Positions 24,991-33,816 of a stretch of DNA of 64,000 nt are shown here, piece by piece. The first letter of the stretch is position 1, and each line of letters opens with the position of its first letter. The notes below the pieces were generated by a model that was given only the letters and a program-made list of their open reading frames with translations, did no database searches and was not told where the DNA came from. Origin of the DNA: Bianquea renquensis (GTDB lineage: Bacteria; Bacillota; Clostridia; Lachnospirales; Bianqueaceae); contig NZ_JACRSQ010000001.1 in NCBI RefSeq assembly GCF_014384895.1, positions 124,001-188,000 on the forward strand. The letters are read 5' to 3'. The translations under genes and the position numbers were made by a program.

Positions 24991-26269
24991 GCCTGGCGCT
25001 GTGGGGGGCGCCGTCAGGATTCCCTCATCCAAGAGCATCGGTCACCGGGCGATCATCTGTGCAGGGCTGACAGATGGGGTATCCACAATCCACAATGTCA
25101 CCATGTCGAAGGATATCGAAGCGACCATCGGCGCTATGAAAGCCCTGGAGGCCTCGATTGAATGCGGGAAAGAGGGGGCGCTGCGGGTCGTCGGCCTTCG
25201 ATCGAGGACAGCGGCGCGGGACCGGATTGTTTCCATCGATTGTCATGAGTCGGGATCGACCCTTCGATTTATGATTCCCCTTGCCGCAGCTTTGGGGATA
25301 CCGGCACAGTTTAGCGGGCAGGGGCGGTTGGCGGAACGGCCCCTGGATGTGTACTATGATTTGTTCCGCAAACAGAAGCTGCGGTATGAGACACAGAGCG
25401 GCGGCCTGCCATTGGTGGTGCTGGACCCTTTACAGCCGGGAACCTTTTCTGTGGCTGGAAATATCAGCTCCCAATTTATAACAGGACTGCTCCTGGCACT
25501 TCCGCTGCTGCAACAGGATTCCGTCATTGAGGTGACGGCGCCGCTGGAATCCATTCCCTATGTGGATTTGACGCTTCAGGTGCTGAGGACCTTTGGGATC
25601 ACCGTTGAACACCAGGGGTATGAGCGGTTTCAGATACCGGGGGGACAGCGATATGAGGCGCAGGAGTGCACGGTGGAGGGGGATTACTCCCAGGCTGCCT
25701 TTTTTATGGCCGCCGCCGCTGTGGCGGGGAAGAAAGAGGGACTGTGTCTGGAGGGGTTGTCCCCGTGCTCTGCCCAGGGTGACCGGGTGATCTGTGATAT
25801 TTTGCAATCTATGGGGGCTCGGATTGTCTGGGAGAGGGAGGATGCCGTGAAAGTGTATCCCTGTGAAAAATTGCGGGGAAGAACGCTGGACGTATCCCAG
25901 TGCCCGGATCTAGTTCCGATTTTGGCGGTGCTGGGCGCTTTCGCCGAGGGAACGACAGCCATCATCAACGCCCAGCGGCTGCGGTATAAAGAATCCGACC
26001 GTTTGGCGGCGGTATGGGAGGAATTGTCCGCGGTTGGGGTGAACATCGAACAGACGGAGGACGGACTTCGCATCGCTGGCCGGCCCAATGGGGGATATCC
26101 CGGAGGTGAGGCGAAGAGCTGGAATGATCACCGCATTGCCATGGCCATGGCGATCTTGGCGCTGAAGACGCAAGGAGGCGTCTCTCTGACGGGAGCCGGC
26201 AGTGTAGCCAAATCGTGGCCTTCTTTTTGGGAGGATCTGACTAGGATAGGGGGAGTGCTACATGAGTGA
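24965..26269 (+). CDS. aroA: EPSP synthase (3-phosphoshikimate 1-carboxyvinyltransferase)
   Basis: 434 residues. Signatures: IPSSKSIGHRAII (shikimate-3-phosphate lysine), ESGSTLRFM, AERPLDVY, the catalytic region DLVPILAVLGAF, QRLRYKESDRL, and WNDHRIAMAMAI. I take the ATG run after AAGGAG as the start; the frame is open about 200 bp further upstream but only as shadow of tyrA. Overlaps tyrA (26 bp) and aroC (8 bp), so translation is coupled. Confidence 0.95.
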   Translation: MMMDRVHVEPGAVGGAVRIPSSKSIGHRAIICAGLTDGVSTIHNVTMSKDIEATIGAMKALEASIECGKEGALRVVGLRSRTAARDRIVSIDCHESGSTLRFMIPLAAALGIPAQFSGQGRLAERPLDVYYDLFRKQKLRYETQSGGLPLVVLDPLQPGTFSVAGNISSQFITGLLLALPLLQQDSVIEVTAPLESIPYVDLTLQVLRTFGITVEHQGYERFQIPGGQRYEAQECTVEGDYSQAAFFMAAAAVAGKKEGLCLEGLSPCSAQGDRVICDILQSMGARIVWEREDAVKVYPCEKLRGRTLDVSQCPDLVPILAVLGAFAEGTTAIINAQRLRYKESDRLAAVWEELSAVGVNIEQTEDGLRIAGRPNGGYPGGEAKSWNDHRIAMAMAILALKTQGGVSLTGAGSVAKSWPSFWEDLTRIGGVLHE

Positions 26270-27383
26270 CGTTTGGGGGAATGCTGTCAAGCTGTCGATT
26301 TTTGGGGAGTCCCACGGCCCAGCCATTGGAGTCGTCCTCGATGGAATCGAGCCGGGCGTGCGGCTTGACATGGAGGAAATCCGGAGGCAGATGGCGCGCC
26401 GGGCGCCAGGGCAAAGGCTGTCCACGCCGAGAAAGGAAGCGGATGAAGTCCAGATACTCAGCGGGGTTCGGGACGGCTTAACCTGTGGCACATCCATCTG
26501 CGCCATGATCGCCAACACCAATACCCGCTCAGCGGATTATGAGCGGACGGCGGCGCTGCTGCGGCCGTCCCACGCGGATTATACAGGGCATATCAAATAT
26601 AAGGGGTTTGAGGATTTTCGAGGGGGTGGCCATTTTTCTGGCAGGATCACAGCTCCCATCGTGTTCGCAGGGGCGGTGTGCCAGCAGATTCTCAGAGAGA
26701 GGCTCGGGGTCGTGGCCGGCAGCCATATTCTCCAGCTGTACAAGGCGGGGGAAGGGGCATTTGAGGATGAAGATTTGACGGAGGAAACGCTGGACAAGCT
26801 TTCCCACAGGAGGATCCCCACCCTTCGAGCGGATCTGGAGAGCCAGATCGAGGCCATTATTGAGAGCGCCAGAATGAGCCTGGATTCCGTGGGCGGCATA
26901 GTGGAGACGGCCTTCCTCAATCTTCCAGCTGGGCTGGGAGATCCCTTTTTTGATTCCATGGAGAGCCGGATCTCCCATCTGTTATTTTCTGTTCCGGCTG
27001 TGAAGGGCGTTTCCTTTGGAAGTGGCTTTGGATTTGCAAAGATGAAGGGGTCGGAGGCCAATGATCCCTTCTATCTTGACGATGGTGCAGTCCGCACCCG
27101 CTCGAACCACAATGGAGGGATTTTGGGCGGCATTACCAGCGGAATGCCCCTTGTCTTTCAGACGGTGATCAAGCCGACAGCGTCCATTGCAAGGCCCCAG
27201 CAAACGGTGAATCTGACCGCGATGAAGGAAGAGACCTTATCCATCACCGGGCGCCATGATCCCTGTATCGTCCTTCGAGCCATTCCGGTGCTGGAGGCCA
27301 TGGGGGCCATCGCAATTTATGATGCGTGGAGGAGTGATAGTTTTGGGCTGACGCCGGAAACTTCACGCAACGAGAACGGTTGA
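26262..27383 (+). CDS. aroC: Chorismate synthase
   Basis: 373 residues. The family blocks are present: FGESHGPAIGVVLDGIEPG, RRAPGQRLSTPRKEAD, KYKGFEDFRGGGHFSGRIT, GFAKMKGSEAND, and the flavin-binding RSNHNGGILGGITSG. It makes chorismate from EPSP using reduced FMN. Overlaps aroA by 8 bp. Confidence 0.96.
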   Translation: MSDVWGNAVKLSIFGESHGPAIGVVLDGIEPGVRLDMEEIRRQMARRAPGQRLSTPRKEADEVQILSGVRDGLTCGTSICAMIANTNTRSADYERTAALLRPSHADYTGHIKYKGFEDFRGGGHFSGRITAPIVFAGAVCQQILRERLGVVAGSHILQLYKAGEGAFEDEDLTEETLDKLSHRRIPTLRADLESQIEAIIESARMSLDSVGGIVETAFLNLPAGLGDPFFDSMESRISHLLFSVPAVKGVSFGSGFGFAKMKGSEANDPFYLDDGAVRTRSNHNGGILGGITSGMPLVFQTVIKPTASIARPQQTVNLTAMKEETLSITGRHDPCIVLRAIPVLEAMGAIAIYDAWRSDSFGLTPETSRNENG

Positions 27384-27404
27384 AGCGGTAGCATGGAGGT
27401 AAAT

Positions 27405-28523
27405 ATGAGTGAAGAGATACAATCCCTGAGACAGCAGATCAATGAGGTGGATGAACAGCTGGCGGAGCTATTTGACCGCCGTATGACCATATCTAAGGGT
27501 GTGGCGCTCTATAAGAAGGAGCATAATCTGCCGATTTTTGATAAAGAGCGGGAGCAACAGGTTCTCGCCCGGGTTGTGGAAGCCTACCCCCACCGGGACC
27601 AAGCGTTTCACAAGTCCTTGGTCACATTTTTTCAGACGGTCATGGATCTCAGCAAGGAGAGCCAGAAGCAGTGGATCACCGACCAGGTGGCGATTGGCTA
27701 CTACGGAGTGCCAGGTTCCTTTTCCAATGAGGCGTTAGAGTGTTTTTTTGGCACAGACGGAGTCTATAAAAGTTATCGCACCTTTGAGGAGGAGTTTCAA
27801 GCGCTGGCGGAGGGGGAGATCCGGTATGGCGTATTCCCCATTGAGAATTCGACCACGGGTATCATCAGCGAGGTCTACGATCTCTTGGCCGCCTATGATT
27901 TCTACATTGTACGGGAAGGTTCCCTGCGCATCGAGCAGAATCTTCTGGGCCTTCCGGGGGCGACGCTTGAGGAGATCACGGAGGTGTACTCCCACGCCCA
28001 GGGATTTGCACAGTCGGCTGAGTTTTTCAGCGGCCATCCCAACTGGACCTTGATCCCGTTCTACAGCACGGCAAAAAGCGCAGAGCGGGTGGCGAAGGAA
28101 CAGGATCCGAGGAAAGCGTGCGTGGCGGGAAAGAAAGCGGCGAAACTCCATGGGCTTGAAATTTTGCAGGCGGGGATTCAAGACAATTCGCAGAATTTTA
28201 CCCGTTTTGTGGTGATCAGCCCCAACATGGAGGTTCCAACTGGAGCCAATAAGATCAGCCTGTACTTTACGCTGGAGCACAAGCCGGGCAGTCTGTTCGC
28301 GGCGCTGGAGGAGATCTCAAAGCGGGGGCTCAACATGCTGAAAATCGAATCGCGTCCCATCAAGGGACAGATTTGGGAGTACAGCTTTTTTGTAGACCTT
28401 GAAGGGAATGTGGATGATCCGTCTGTGGCGGATGCCCTGCGAATGGCGCGGCAACATTGTATCGATTGGAAGATCCTCGGCAATTACGCGCTAAAGCCCG
28501 CCGGCTCCCTGTCATCCCAGTGA
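27405..28523 (+). CDS. pheA: Chorismate mutase/prephenate dehydratase (P-protein)
   Basis: 372 residues in three parts: AroQ-type chorismate mutase (1-85; EEIQSLRQQINEVDEQLAELFDRR), prephenate dehydratase (about 100-285; YYGVPGSFSNEA, GVFPIENSTTGII, ending DNSQNFTRFVVIS), and a C-terminal ACT domain (KISLYFTLEHKPGSLFAAL, ESRPIKGQIWEYSFFVD) for phenylalanine feedback. The start is the ATG 6 bp after GGAGG; an in-frame ATG 12 bp earlier overlaps the Shine-Dalgarno. With tyrA, aroA and aroC it covers shikimate-3-phosphate to the phenylpyruvate branch. Confidence 0.95.
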   Translation: MSEEIQSLRQQINEVDEQLAELFDRRMTISKGVALYKKEHNLPIFDKEREQQVLARVVEAYPHRDQAFHKSLVTFFQTVMDLSKESQKQWITDQVAIGYYGVPGSFSNEALECFFGTDGVYKSYRTFEEEFQALAEGEIRYGVFPIENSTTGIISEVYDLLAAYDFYIVREGSLRIEQNLLGLPGATLEEITEVYSHAQGFAQSAEFFSGHPNWTLIPFYSTAKSAERVAKEQDPRKACVAGKKAAKLHGLEILQAGIQDNSQNFTRFVVISPNMEVPTGANKISLYFTLEHKPGSLFAALEEISKRGLNMLKIESRPIKGQIWEYSFFVDLEGNVDDPSVADALRMARQHCIDWKILGNYALKPAGSLSSQ

Positions 28524-28543
28524 GAGAGGAGAGGGAGACTTTG

Positions 28544-29035
28544 ATGAAGGATGTGACGATCTATACGGACGGTGCCTGTCGAGGCAATCCCGGCAACGGC
28601 GGGTATGGCGTGGTCCTGCAATTTCGGGATGAACAGGGGAAACTCTTTCAGAAGGAGATGGCGAAGGGATACCGCATGACCACCAACAACCGCATGGAGA
28701 TCTTGGCGGCGGTGGAGGGACTGGCCGCGCTCAAGATTCCGTGTCGGGTTGCGCTGTACTCGGATTCCCAGTACCTGGTCAATGCCATTGAAAAGGGGTG
28801 GGTGGAAAAGTGGAGGCGAAACGGCTGGTATCGGGACGCGAAGCGGAAGGAGACTGCGAAAAATGTGGACCTGTGGAAGCGGCTTCTGGAGCTTCTGGCG
28901 TATCACCAGGTGCAGTTCCATTGGGTCAAGGGGCACGCGGACAATCCTATGAACAACCGCTGCGATCAGTTGGCGGTGGCGGCCGCTCTGGACCAGAGCC
29001 ATTGGCTGGAGGACGAGGAATTTCGGGATGAATGA
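28544..29035 (+). CDS. rnhA: Ribonuclease HI
   Basis: 163 residues, bacterial type I RNase H. The four catalytic acids are visible: Asp in IYTDGACRGNPG, Glu in NNRMEILAAVEGL, Asp in LYSDSQYLVNAI, and Asp in NNRCDQLAVAAA. The basic protrusion (KGWVEKWRRNGWYRDAKRKE) is present. It removes RNA from RNA/DNA hybrids. It follows pheA by 20 bp and probably shares its transcript. The start follows GGGAG. Confidence 0.96.
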   Translation: MKDVTIYTDGACRGNPGNGGYGVVLQFRDEQGKLFQKEMAKGYRMTTNNRMEILAAVEGLAALKIPCRVALYSDSQYLVNAIEKGWVEKWRRNGWYRDAKRKETAKNVDLWKRLLELLAYHQVQFHWVKGHADNPMNNRCDQLAVAAALDQSHWLEDEEFRDE

Positions 29036-29189
29036 GCGGAGTTATGGGGTGTCCTATGCCCAATTTGTCGCTGCATAGGAAAGATTCATAGAAGTGTTGT
29101 TGCAGCAAAGATAGGATATTGACGATATTCTAAATTTCTGCCTAATGGATACGATGGAAGAAGTGAACTTTTTTGTGTATAGTAGGCTT

Positions 29190-29227
29190 GGCTGCCGTGG
29201 AGGTGCAACTCCCTGGCGGCCTTTTTT
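29190..29227 (+). terminator. Terminator downstream of rnhA
   Basis: GGCTGCC pairs with GGCGGCC (one G-U), with an inner GGAG/CTCC stem, and TTTTTT follows. It lies 155 bp after the rnhA stop. Confidence 0.8.
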
Positions 29228-29594
29228 GATGTAATAGTCTCGGGAAATTCAATGTGGAGAATGACGGATGCATTTGATGCATAAGCGCGATTTTATCCAT
29301 ATAATGGTGTATAAAAGTTTGAATTCAATGCGATATTTAGCCAAAATTTCTATACTGTGTCGAAATATGGCATTTTTTTATCCATATATGGCAGAAAATT
29401 GGGTTGTCTGATTACGGTAAAATATAGTAGAATAAGTATATTAATTTTAGAGAGAGATACCGTTGGTAAAGCGATTATTGATTTGGATTGATTGTATACA
29501 TGATTTGGGCTGTGTAATACTTTTTAATCTGTTCTTTCAAACCGATGCGAGTTCAGGTTTTTAAGAAATAAAATAATGTGGAGGTGTACTGTTT
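29228..29594 (+). other. AT-rich non-coding region with a possible promoter
   Basis: No supported gene. A candidate promoter TTGTCT/TAGAAT with an 18-bp spacer (29404-29433) would leave a leader of about 155 nt before the secreted-protein gene. I see no clear known RNA motif in the leader. Confidence 0.4.
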
Positions 29595-30008
29595 ATGAAA
29601 AAAATCAAGAAAGTTGTCTCTCTAATGCTGCTGACATTTATTGTGGCCTCTGTGGTGGCGGTTCCGGTCATGGCGGCGACAGATCCGCCCTATAGTTATG
29701 GGTGGCTAATGCCGGCTGAGTTCAAGGGAAGCGCGCGGTCCACCGCTTTGATGGAAAAAACATCTGCCTATACGACGCCCTATGTCAACCCATCAATTAA
29801 TACCCTTCCGACGGCCTATTATCTGTCTCCGGCACGGCTTAGCACCATCAATGCAACCGATGAAATCACGCTTAACGCGCCAGGCAAGCGGAACTTTACA
29901 TGGAGGTCCGGGTATGGAGGAGTGGGACAATCCTACTGTTTGACGGCATATCCTAATATGAATGGAGATTGGGACGAGTATACGATCCGGGGAACTTGGA
30001 GTCATTGA
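29595..30008 (+). CDS. Small secreted protein of unknown function
   Basis: 137 residues. A clear signal peptide (MKKIKKVVSLMLLTFIVA, cleavage probably after PVMA) leaves a mature part of about 110 residues rich in Tyr, Thr, Ser and Pro with one Cys. The end, TIRGTWSH after GGVGQSYCLTAY, resembles the W-S-x tails of small secreted proteins sometimes found beside ABC exporters, but I do not recognise a family. GGAGGT precedes the ATG. It is followed by a terminator-like hairpin, then a lipoprotein and an ABC exporter; a functional link with these is inference from order only. Confidence 0.7.
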   Translation: MKKIKKVVSLMLLTFIVASVVAVPVMAATDPPYSYGWLMPAEFKGSARSTALMEKTSAYTTPYVNPSINTLPTAYYLSPARLSTINATDEITLNAPGKRNFTWRSGYGGVGQSYCLTAYPNMNGDWDEYTIRGTWSH

Positions 30009-30041
30009 CGGTGGAGTCTGAGACGGTAGGTTGACTTTTGT

Positions 30042-30095
30042 GCAGAAGGGGTCCCAATACTCGCTCCGGACTCCTTCTGCGCGATAGATCCTATT
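30042..30095 (+). terminator. Hairpin between the secreted-protein and lipoprotein genes
   Basis: GCAGAAGG-g-GTCC pairs exactly with GGAC-t-CCTTCTGC around a 13-base loop. A weaker T tract comes about 12 bases later, so it may be a leaky terminator or an mRNA-stabilising stem. Confidence 0.6.
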
Positions 30096-30117
30096 TTTCA
30101 ATGGGGGAGGCATTTCC

Positions 30118-31254
30118 ATGGGAAAGTCTAATTTTTATGCGAGAAGAAAGGGGAGCTTGCGGCGAACGGTACTTCTGTGTGGTGCCCTGAGTTTTCTGTT
30201 GACAGCCTGCACAGGCAGAAATCCTTCCCAGGAGGAGCCGCTAGTATTGCCCGACAGCTTGAAATTGACGGCGGAGCTGCCCGGGGAGTATCCAGATCAG
30301 GCCAAAACGTATACGGTGGATTGGCTGGAGGTGGAGGAGGAAACAGCGGTGCAGGCCCTGTTCAAGGGAGAGACAAGAGAGTGGACTCAGTGGGCGGTGG
30401 GAAGGCAATTGCTCTCGGAGGATGAGGAAGTCTGCGAATCCTTATTAATTTATGATGGCGTTGTTGAGGGGGGATTATCGTATTCATATGATACGAAAGA
30501 CTTTTCACTCGGGGGAGTTGCAAGCTATTACCCGGGATATCCGGACACTATGGAACAGCTAAATGGATATTATGGATATCATGACATGCAGGATTATGCG
30601 ACAGAAGGAGATCTTTCATTTAAAGGGCAATCCGAGGCTTCAGAGGAGATCGAAGAGCTGCTGTACGCCTGCGGATTTCCCCAACTTCAATTACAGCAAG
30701 CCTATCTGTTGGACGCAAAGACGATGAATGAACATCTGGCCCTATATAACGAGTATAGGACTCAGATTCAAGAGAGTCGAGAGGAGTACGAGTTTACCCA
30801 GGAGGATGAGTGCTATCTGTTCCATCACCGGCAGGTGCTGGACGGGATTCCGTTTGCTAACTTAATCTGGACAAAGGGAACGCGGGATATGTCTACAGAA
30901 ACGGTCATGTATTCCCTGTATGGCAAGAATGGTATACTACAGATAGAGGCAAGACAGTTTTATGAAATACAGGAACCGCTTTCAGCGGATGCGGTCATCA
31001 GCCCAGAAGAGGCCGTTGCGGCCTATGTGGAGGAGTACACCAAAGCGCTCCAATTTGAAGAAACGGAGATCTTTGCCGTGGAGCTCAACTATATTGTCAT
31101 GTATGATGAGGGCGCCATGTATGCCAAGCCCGCCTGGATCCTCTCGTCGAAACGTAAGACGCAGTATGAAGAGGCAACCGTGGATGAATATGGGGTGACG
31201 GCAGTCTCGGCTGTGACGGGGATTCTGATTCAGAACGGGACGGATCTACGGTAA
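30118..31254 (+). CDS. Lipoprotein of unknown function (possibly DUF6034-like)
   Basis: 378 residues. A basic N-terminus and hydrophobic helix end in the lipobox LLTAC, so the mature protein should be lipid-anchored at Cys31 on the outer face of the membrane. The rest is soluble, acidic and rich in Tyr and Glu, with a repeated alpha/beta character (EYEFTQEDECYLFHHRQVLDGIPF; VAAYVEEYTKALQFEETEIFAVELNYI). It resembles Clostridial DUF6034-type lipoproteins, with low certainty. It lies directly before the ABC permeases and may be their extracellular accessory. Confidence 0.7.
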   Translation: MGKSNFYARRKGSLRRTVLLCGALSFLLTACTGRNPSQEEPLVLPDSLKLTAELPGEYPDQAKTYTVDWLEVEEETAVQALFKGETREWTQWAVGRQLLSEDEEVCESLLIYDGVVEGGLSYSYDTKDFSLGGVASYYPGYPDTMEQLNGYYGYHDMQDYATEGDLSFKGQSEASEEIEELLYACGFPQLQLQQAYLLDAKTMNEHLALYNEYRTQIQESREEYEFTQEDECYLFHHRQVLDGIPFANLIWTKGTRDMSTETVMYSLYGKNGILQIEARQFYEIQEPLSADAVISPEEAVAAYVEEYTKALQFEETEIFAVELNYIVMYDEGAMYAKPAWILSSKRKTQYEEATVDEYGVTAVSAVTGILIQNGTDLR

Positions 31255-31297
31255 TCGGATGAAAAATAAGCTCGATCCCTTACTTTTATACTGGGCT

Positions 31298-31373
31298 ATT
31301 TGTGTTGGAGCGCCACAGATGGCTCTGGTGGCAGAATTTGCCCCATCGCTAGCGCTCCAGAACGGAGGTTAGA
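31298..31373 (+). promoter_or_regulatory. Repeated structured 5'-leader element, copy A
   Basis: Outer stem GGAGCGC / GCGCTCC (31307-31313 with 31352-31358) encloses an inner GGCA/TGCC hairpin. It is followed by AGAAC and the Shine-Dalgarno GGAGG of the permease gene. Same architecture as copies at 34850 and 42696; here the last stem pair is C-G instead of T-A, a compensatory change. The CTCC of the 3' arm can instead pair with GGAG of the ribosome binding site. Not a motif I know. Confidence 0.65.
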
Positions 31374-32144
31374 ATGAGATTCTTGCGTCTATTGAGGGAA
31401 CATCTCAGACAGGCGCTATCCTGGCGGCTAGTCGTATGCGGGGTGGGCGTCACGCTTGTCATGACAGGAGCAATTTCGGGGTTGATCGTTGATTCGTCAG
31501 AGCCTTCTGTCTGGTATATGTTGAATAAAAGCATATTGGGAAGTGGAGCATTCTCGACAGCGATCTGTATTTTGCCGGCGCTGACCTACTCGGTCACGCT
31601 GCCCATGGAGTGGAAGGCGTCCGCAACTCCCTATTGGATCGTGCGGACGGGGATTTCGCCCTACGCCATCTCAAAGATGATTGTCAGTGCCGTTGCAGGG
31701 TTGCTAACCCTTGCCGTTGGGATGCTGCTCTTTGTCGGGATTTTCAGCATCAGGTATCCTATATATATATCGTCATGCACCGACACTGCCTATGACGCAT
31801 TGCTGGCGGAGGGGAAGATCGCAGCTGGTTTGGCAGGCTATATCCTGAATTACAGTTTATCCGGGGCGCTGGCGGCTGCATGTGGTACGTTTGTGGCCAC
31901 CTTTATCCCCGACCCGTTTGTGGCGGCCTCGTCGCCGCTCCTTGTGTATTTTACCTTGACGCGCCTGACATCGGGAAAGAACCTGCCAGGGATCTTAAAT
32001 CCCCTCTTCTGGATGGAAGGAATCGTGGCGACGTCCTCCGCTGGGCAGGCGATTTTGGAGAAGTTCATCGTGATTGCCATCCTATGTACCGGAATGAGTC
32101 TCGCAGCAATCTGGCAGATGAAACGGAGGGTGCGAAATGCATAG
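31374..32144 (+). CDS. ABC-2 type transporter permease
   Basis: 256 residues, about six membrane helices (for example LVVCGVGVTLVMTGAISGLIV and MIVSAVAGLLTLAVGMLLFVGIF). A typical small ABC-2 permease without a nucleotide-binding domain. The ATG follows GGAGG at the end of the repeated leader element. Overlaps the next permease gene by 8 bp. Together with that and the ATPase it forms a three-gene exporter. Substrate unknown; the preceding lipoprotein and small secreted protein are candidates for partners. Confidence 0.8.
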   Translation: MRFLRLLREHLRQALSWRLVVCGVGVTLVMTGAISGLIVDSSEPSVWYMLNKSILGSGAFSTAICILPALTYSVTLPMEWKASATPYWIVRTGISPYAISKMIVSAVAGLLTLAVGMLLFVGIFSIRYPIYISSCTDTAYDALLAEGKIAAGLAGYILNYSLSGALAAACGTFVATFIPDPFVAASSPLLVYFTLTRLTSGKNLPGILNPLFWMEGIVATSSAGQAILEKFIVIAILCTGMSLAAIWQMKRRVRNA

Positions 32145-33000
32145 CGTCAAGGCAATGGTTCTCTGTGTTAGAATCAGTCTATCCAAGCTTCTATCCAATC
32201 CGAAAACCTATGTCATGTTGGCCATCATGGCGATTTTTCATTATTACAGCTATGCGCCCCTGGCGACTATCGCCAGATACTATGGGATATCCGTGACGCC
32301 GTGGGTATTCCCCTTCTACATGTCGAGGGCGCCGATGCTGACGGTGTTTGGGGGGCTGTGTATCTTACTGTTCTCCGATGCTCCCTTCCTAGACGCCTAT
32401 TCCCAGTTTATCATTGCGCGCTGTGGGCGGCGGCCCTTTATCGTAGGCCAAGTTCTGTATATCCTGGCCGCTTCCTTTCTCTTTACGGTGTGTATGGTTT
32501 TGCTGTCGCTGCTGTATATCCTGCCAGTGATGGAGTGGAGCACCGACTGGGGGACGCTGCTGAATACGCTGGCGCAGTCGTCGTTAGAGGTTCGGGAGCA
32601 GACAGGCGTGACCCTGTCCATCAGTGTCAGTGAGGAGTTTCTACAGCTAGTATCGCCCATAAGGGCGATGTCGGTGGCATTCCTCTGCATGTGGCTGGTG
32701 ACAGCCTTCCTCGGACTCATAATAAGCTTCTTCAATGTGGTGGTGACGAAGATGAGTGGAGTTGTAGCGGCAGGGGTGCTGGTGAGTCTCTCGTTTTTTG
32801 CCGTCTATTGGGGTGCTAACAGCATCGGGCGATGGCTGCTGTTTATATCCCCGGTGTCCTGGAGCCGGATGGGCGACTTGGATTGGACTTACAGTGGAAT
32901 GTGGCCGTCGCCGACATACGCAGTGGTGGTGCTGACAGTGGGGATTGTCCTGTTGGGGACCGGCAGCGCGATCAAATTTTGCCGGCGGGATCTGAACTGA
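32137..33000 (+). CDS. ABC-2 type transporter permease, second subunit
   Basis: 287 residues with about six membrane helices, including VLYILAASFLFTVCMVLLSLLYILPV and LCMWLVTAFLGLIISFFNVVVTKMSGVVAAGVLV. It overlaps the first permease gene by 8 bp, suggesting a heteromeric membrane domain. The ATPase gene follows 18 bp later. Confidence 0.8.
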   Translation: MHSVKAMVLCVRISLSKLLSNPKTYVMLAIMAIFHYYSYAPLATIARYYGISVTPWVFPFYMSRAPMLTVFGGLCILLFSDAPFLDAYSQFIIARCGRRPFIVGQVLYILAASFLFTVCMVLLSLLYILPVMEWSTDWGTLLNTLAQSSLEVREQTGVTLSISVSEEFLQLVSPIRAMSVAFLCMWLVTAFLGLIISFFNVVVTKMSGVVAAGVLVSLSFFAVYWGANSIGRWLLFISPVSWSRMGDLDWTYSGMWPSPTYAVVVLTVGIVLLGTGSAIKFCRRDLN

Positions 33001-33018
33001 GAGAAGGGAGAGAGGAAA

Positions 33019-33681
33019 ATGGCAACATACGCGGTGGAGGTCAAAAAGGCAGTGAAGGAGTTTAAGGAGACGAAGGCGCTGGACGATGTTACGCTGTCCT
33101 TCGAATCGGGGAAAATCCACGGGATCGTCGGGCGGAACGGCTCCGGCAAGACAGTGCTCCTGAAATGTATCTGTGGGTTCATGGAACTGACGTCGGGACA
33201 GATTCTTGTCCAGGGACAGAAGGTGGTCCCCGCCAAACCTCAGAATATTGGGATTATCATAGAAAGCCCAGGATTTATCGGGTCGCAGAGCGGATTCAAG
33301 AACTTGTACCATCTGGCTTCTCTGAATGGAAAGTTGACGCGCCAGGAGGTGGAAGGGGTGATCAAGCTGGTGGGATTGGATCCCCAAAATAAGAAGCCGG
33401 TGCGGAAATACTCCCTTGGGATGCGGCAGAGGCTGGGAATCGCCCAGGCTATCATGGAAGATCCGCCACTGCTGCTTTTGGACGAGCCCATGAACGGCCT
33501 GGACAATCAGGGGGTGGCGGACGTGCGGGTGATTCTGGCCAGACTGCGGGACGAGGGGAAAACCATCATTCTGGCCAGCCATAGCAAGGAGGATATCGAC
33601 ATCCTGTGCGATACAGTCTGCGAACTGGACCACGGCCGTCTCATCCACAGGCGGGAGGCGGAGAGTCAAATCGATGCATAA
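33019..33681 (+). CDS. ABC transporter ATP-binding protein
   Basis: 220 residues. Walker A GIVGRNGSGKT, Q-loop region, ABC signature YSLGMRQRLGIAQA, Walker B LLLLDEPMNGLD, and the H-loop LASHSKED. At this short size without a C-terminal extension it belongs to the exporter-type ABC-2 ATPases (CcmA/NatA-like). It powers the two preceding permeases. AGAGGA ribosome binding site. Confidence 0.92.
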   Translation: MATYAVEVKKAVKEFKETKALDDVTLSFESGKIHGIVGRNGSGKTVLLKCICGFMELTSGQILVQGQKVVPAKPQNIGIIIESPGFIGSQSGFKNLYHLASLNGKLTRQEVEGVIKLVGLDPQNKKPVRKYSLGMRQRLGIAQAIMEDPPLLLLDEPMNGLDNQGVADVRVILARLRDEGKTIILASHSKEDIDILCDTVCELDHGRLIHRREAESQIDA

Positions 33682-33816
33682 AGTGTCCCCCGGCGGAATA
33701 GGCTACTAACAGAATGCGTAGCCGGACAAAGGCGCAGGGGGATCCAGCATGTGGGATAGAAAACGAAACGTTGGCTTTGGAAGGCTTTCCGGAACGAAAG
33801 AGACCGGAGAGCTTTT

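Noticed and set aside
32647..33669. A 340-codon minus-strand open frame opposite the ABC permease and ATPase genes
   Set aside because: It is the shadow of the ABC ATPase, whose Walker and signature motifs are unambiguous, and its translation is low-complexity His/Pro/Arg-rich.
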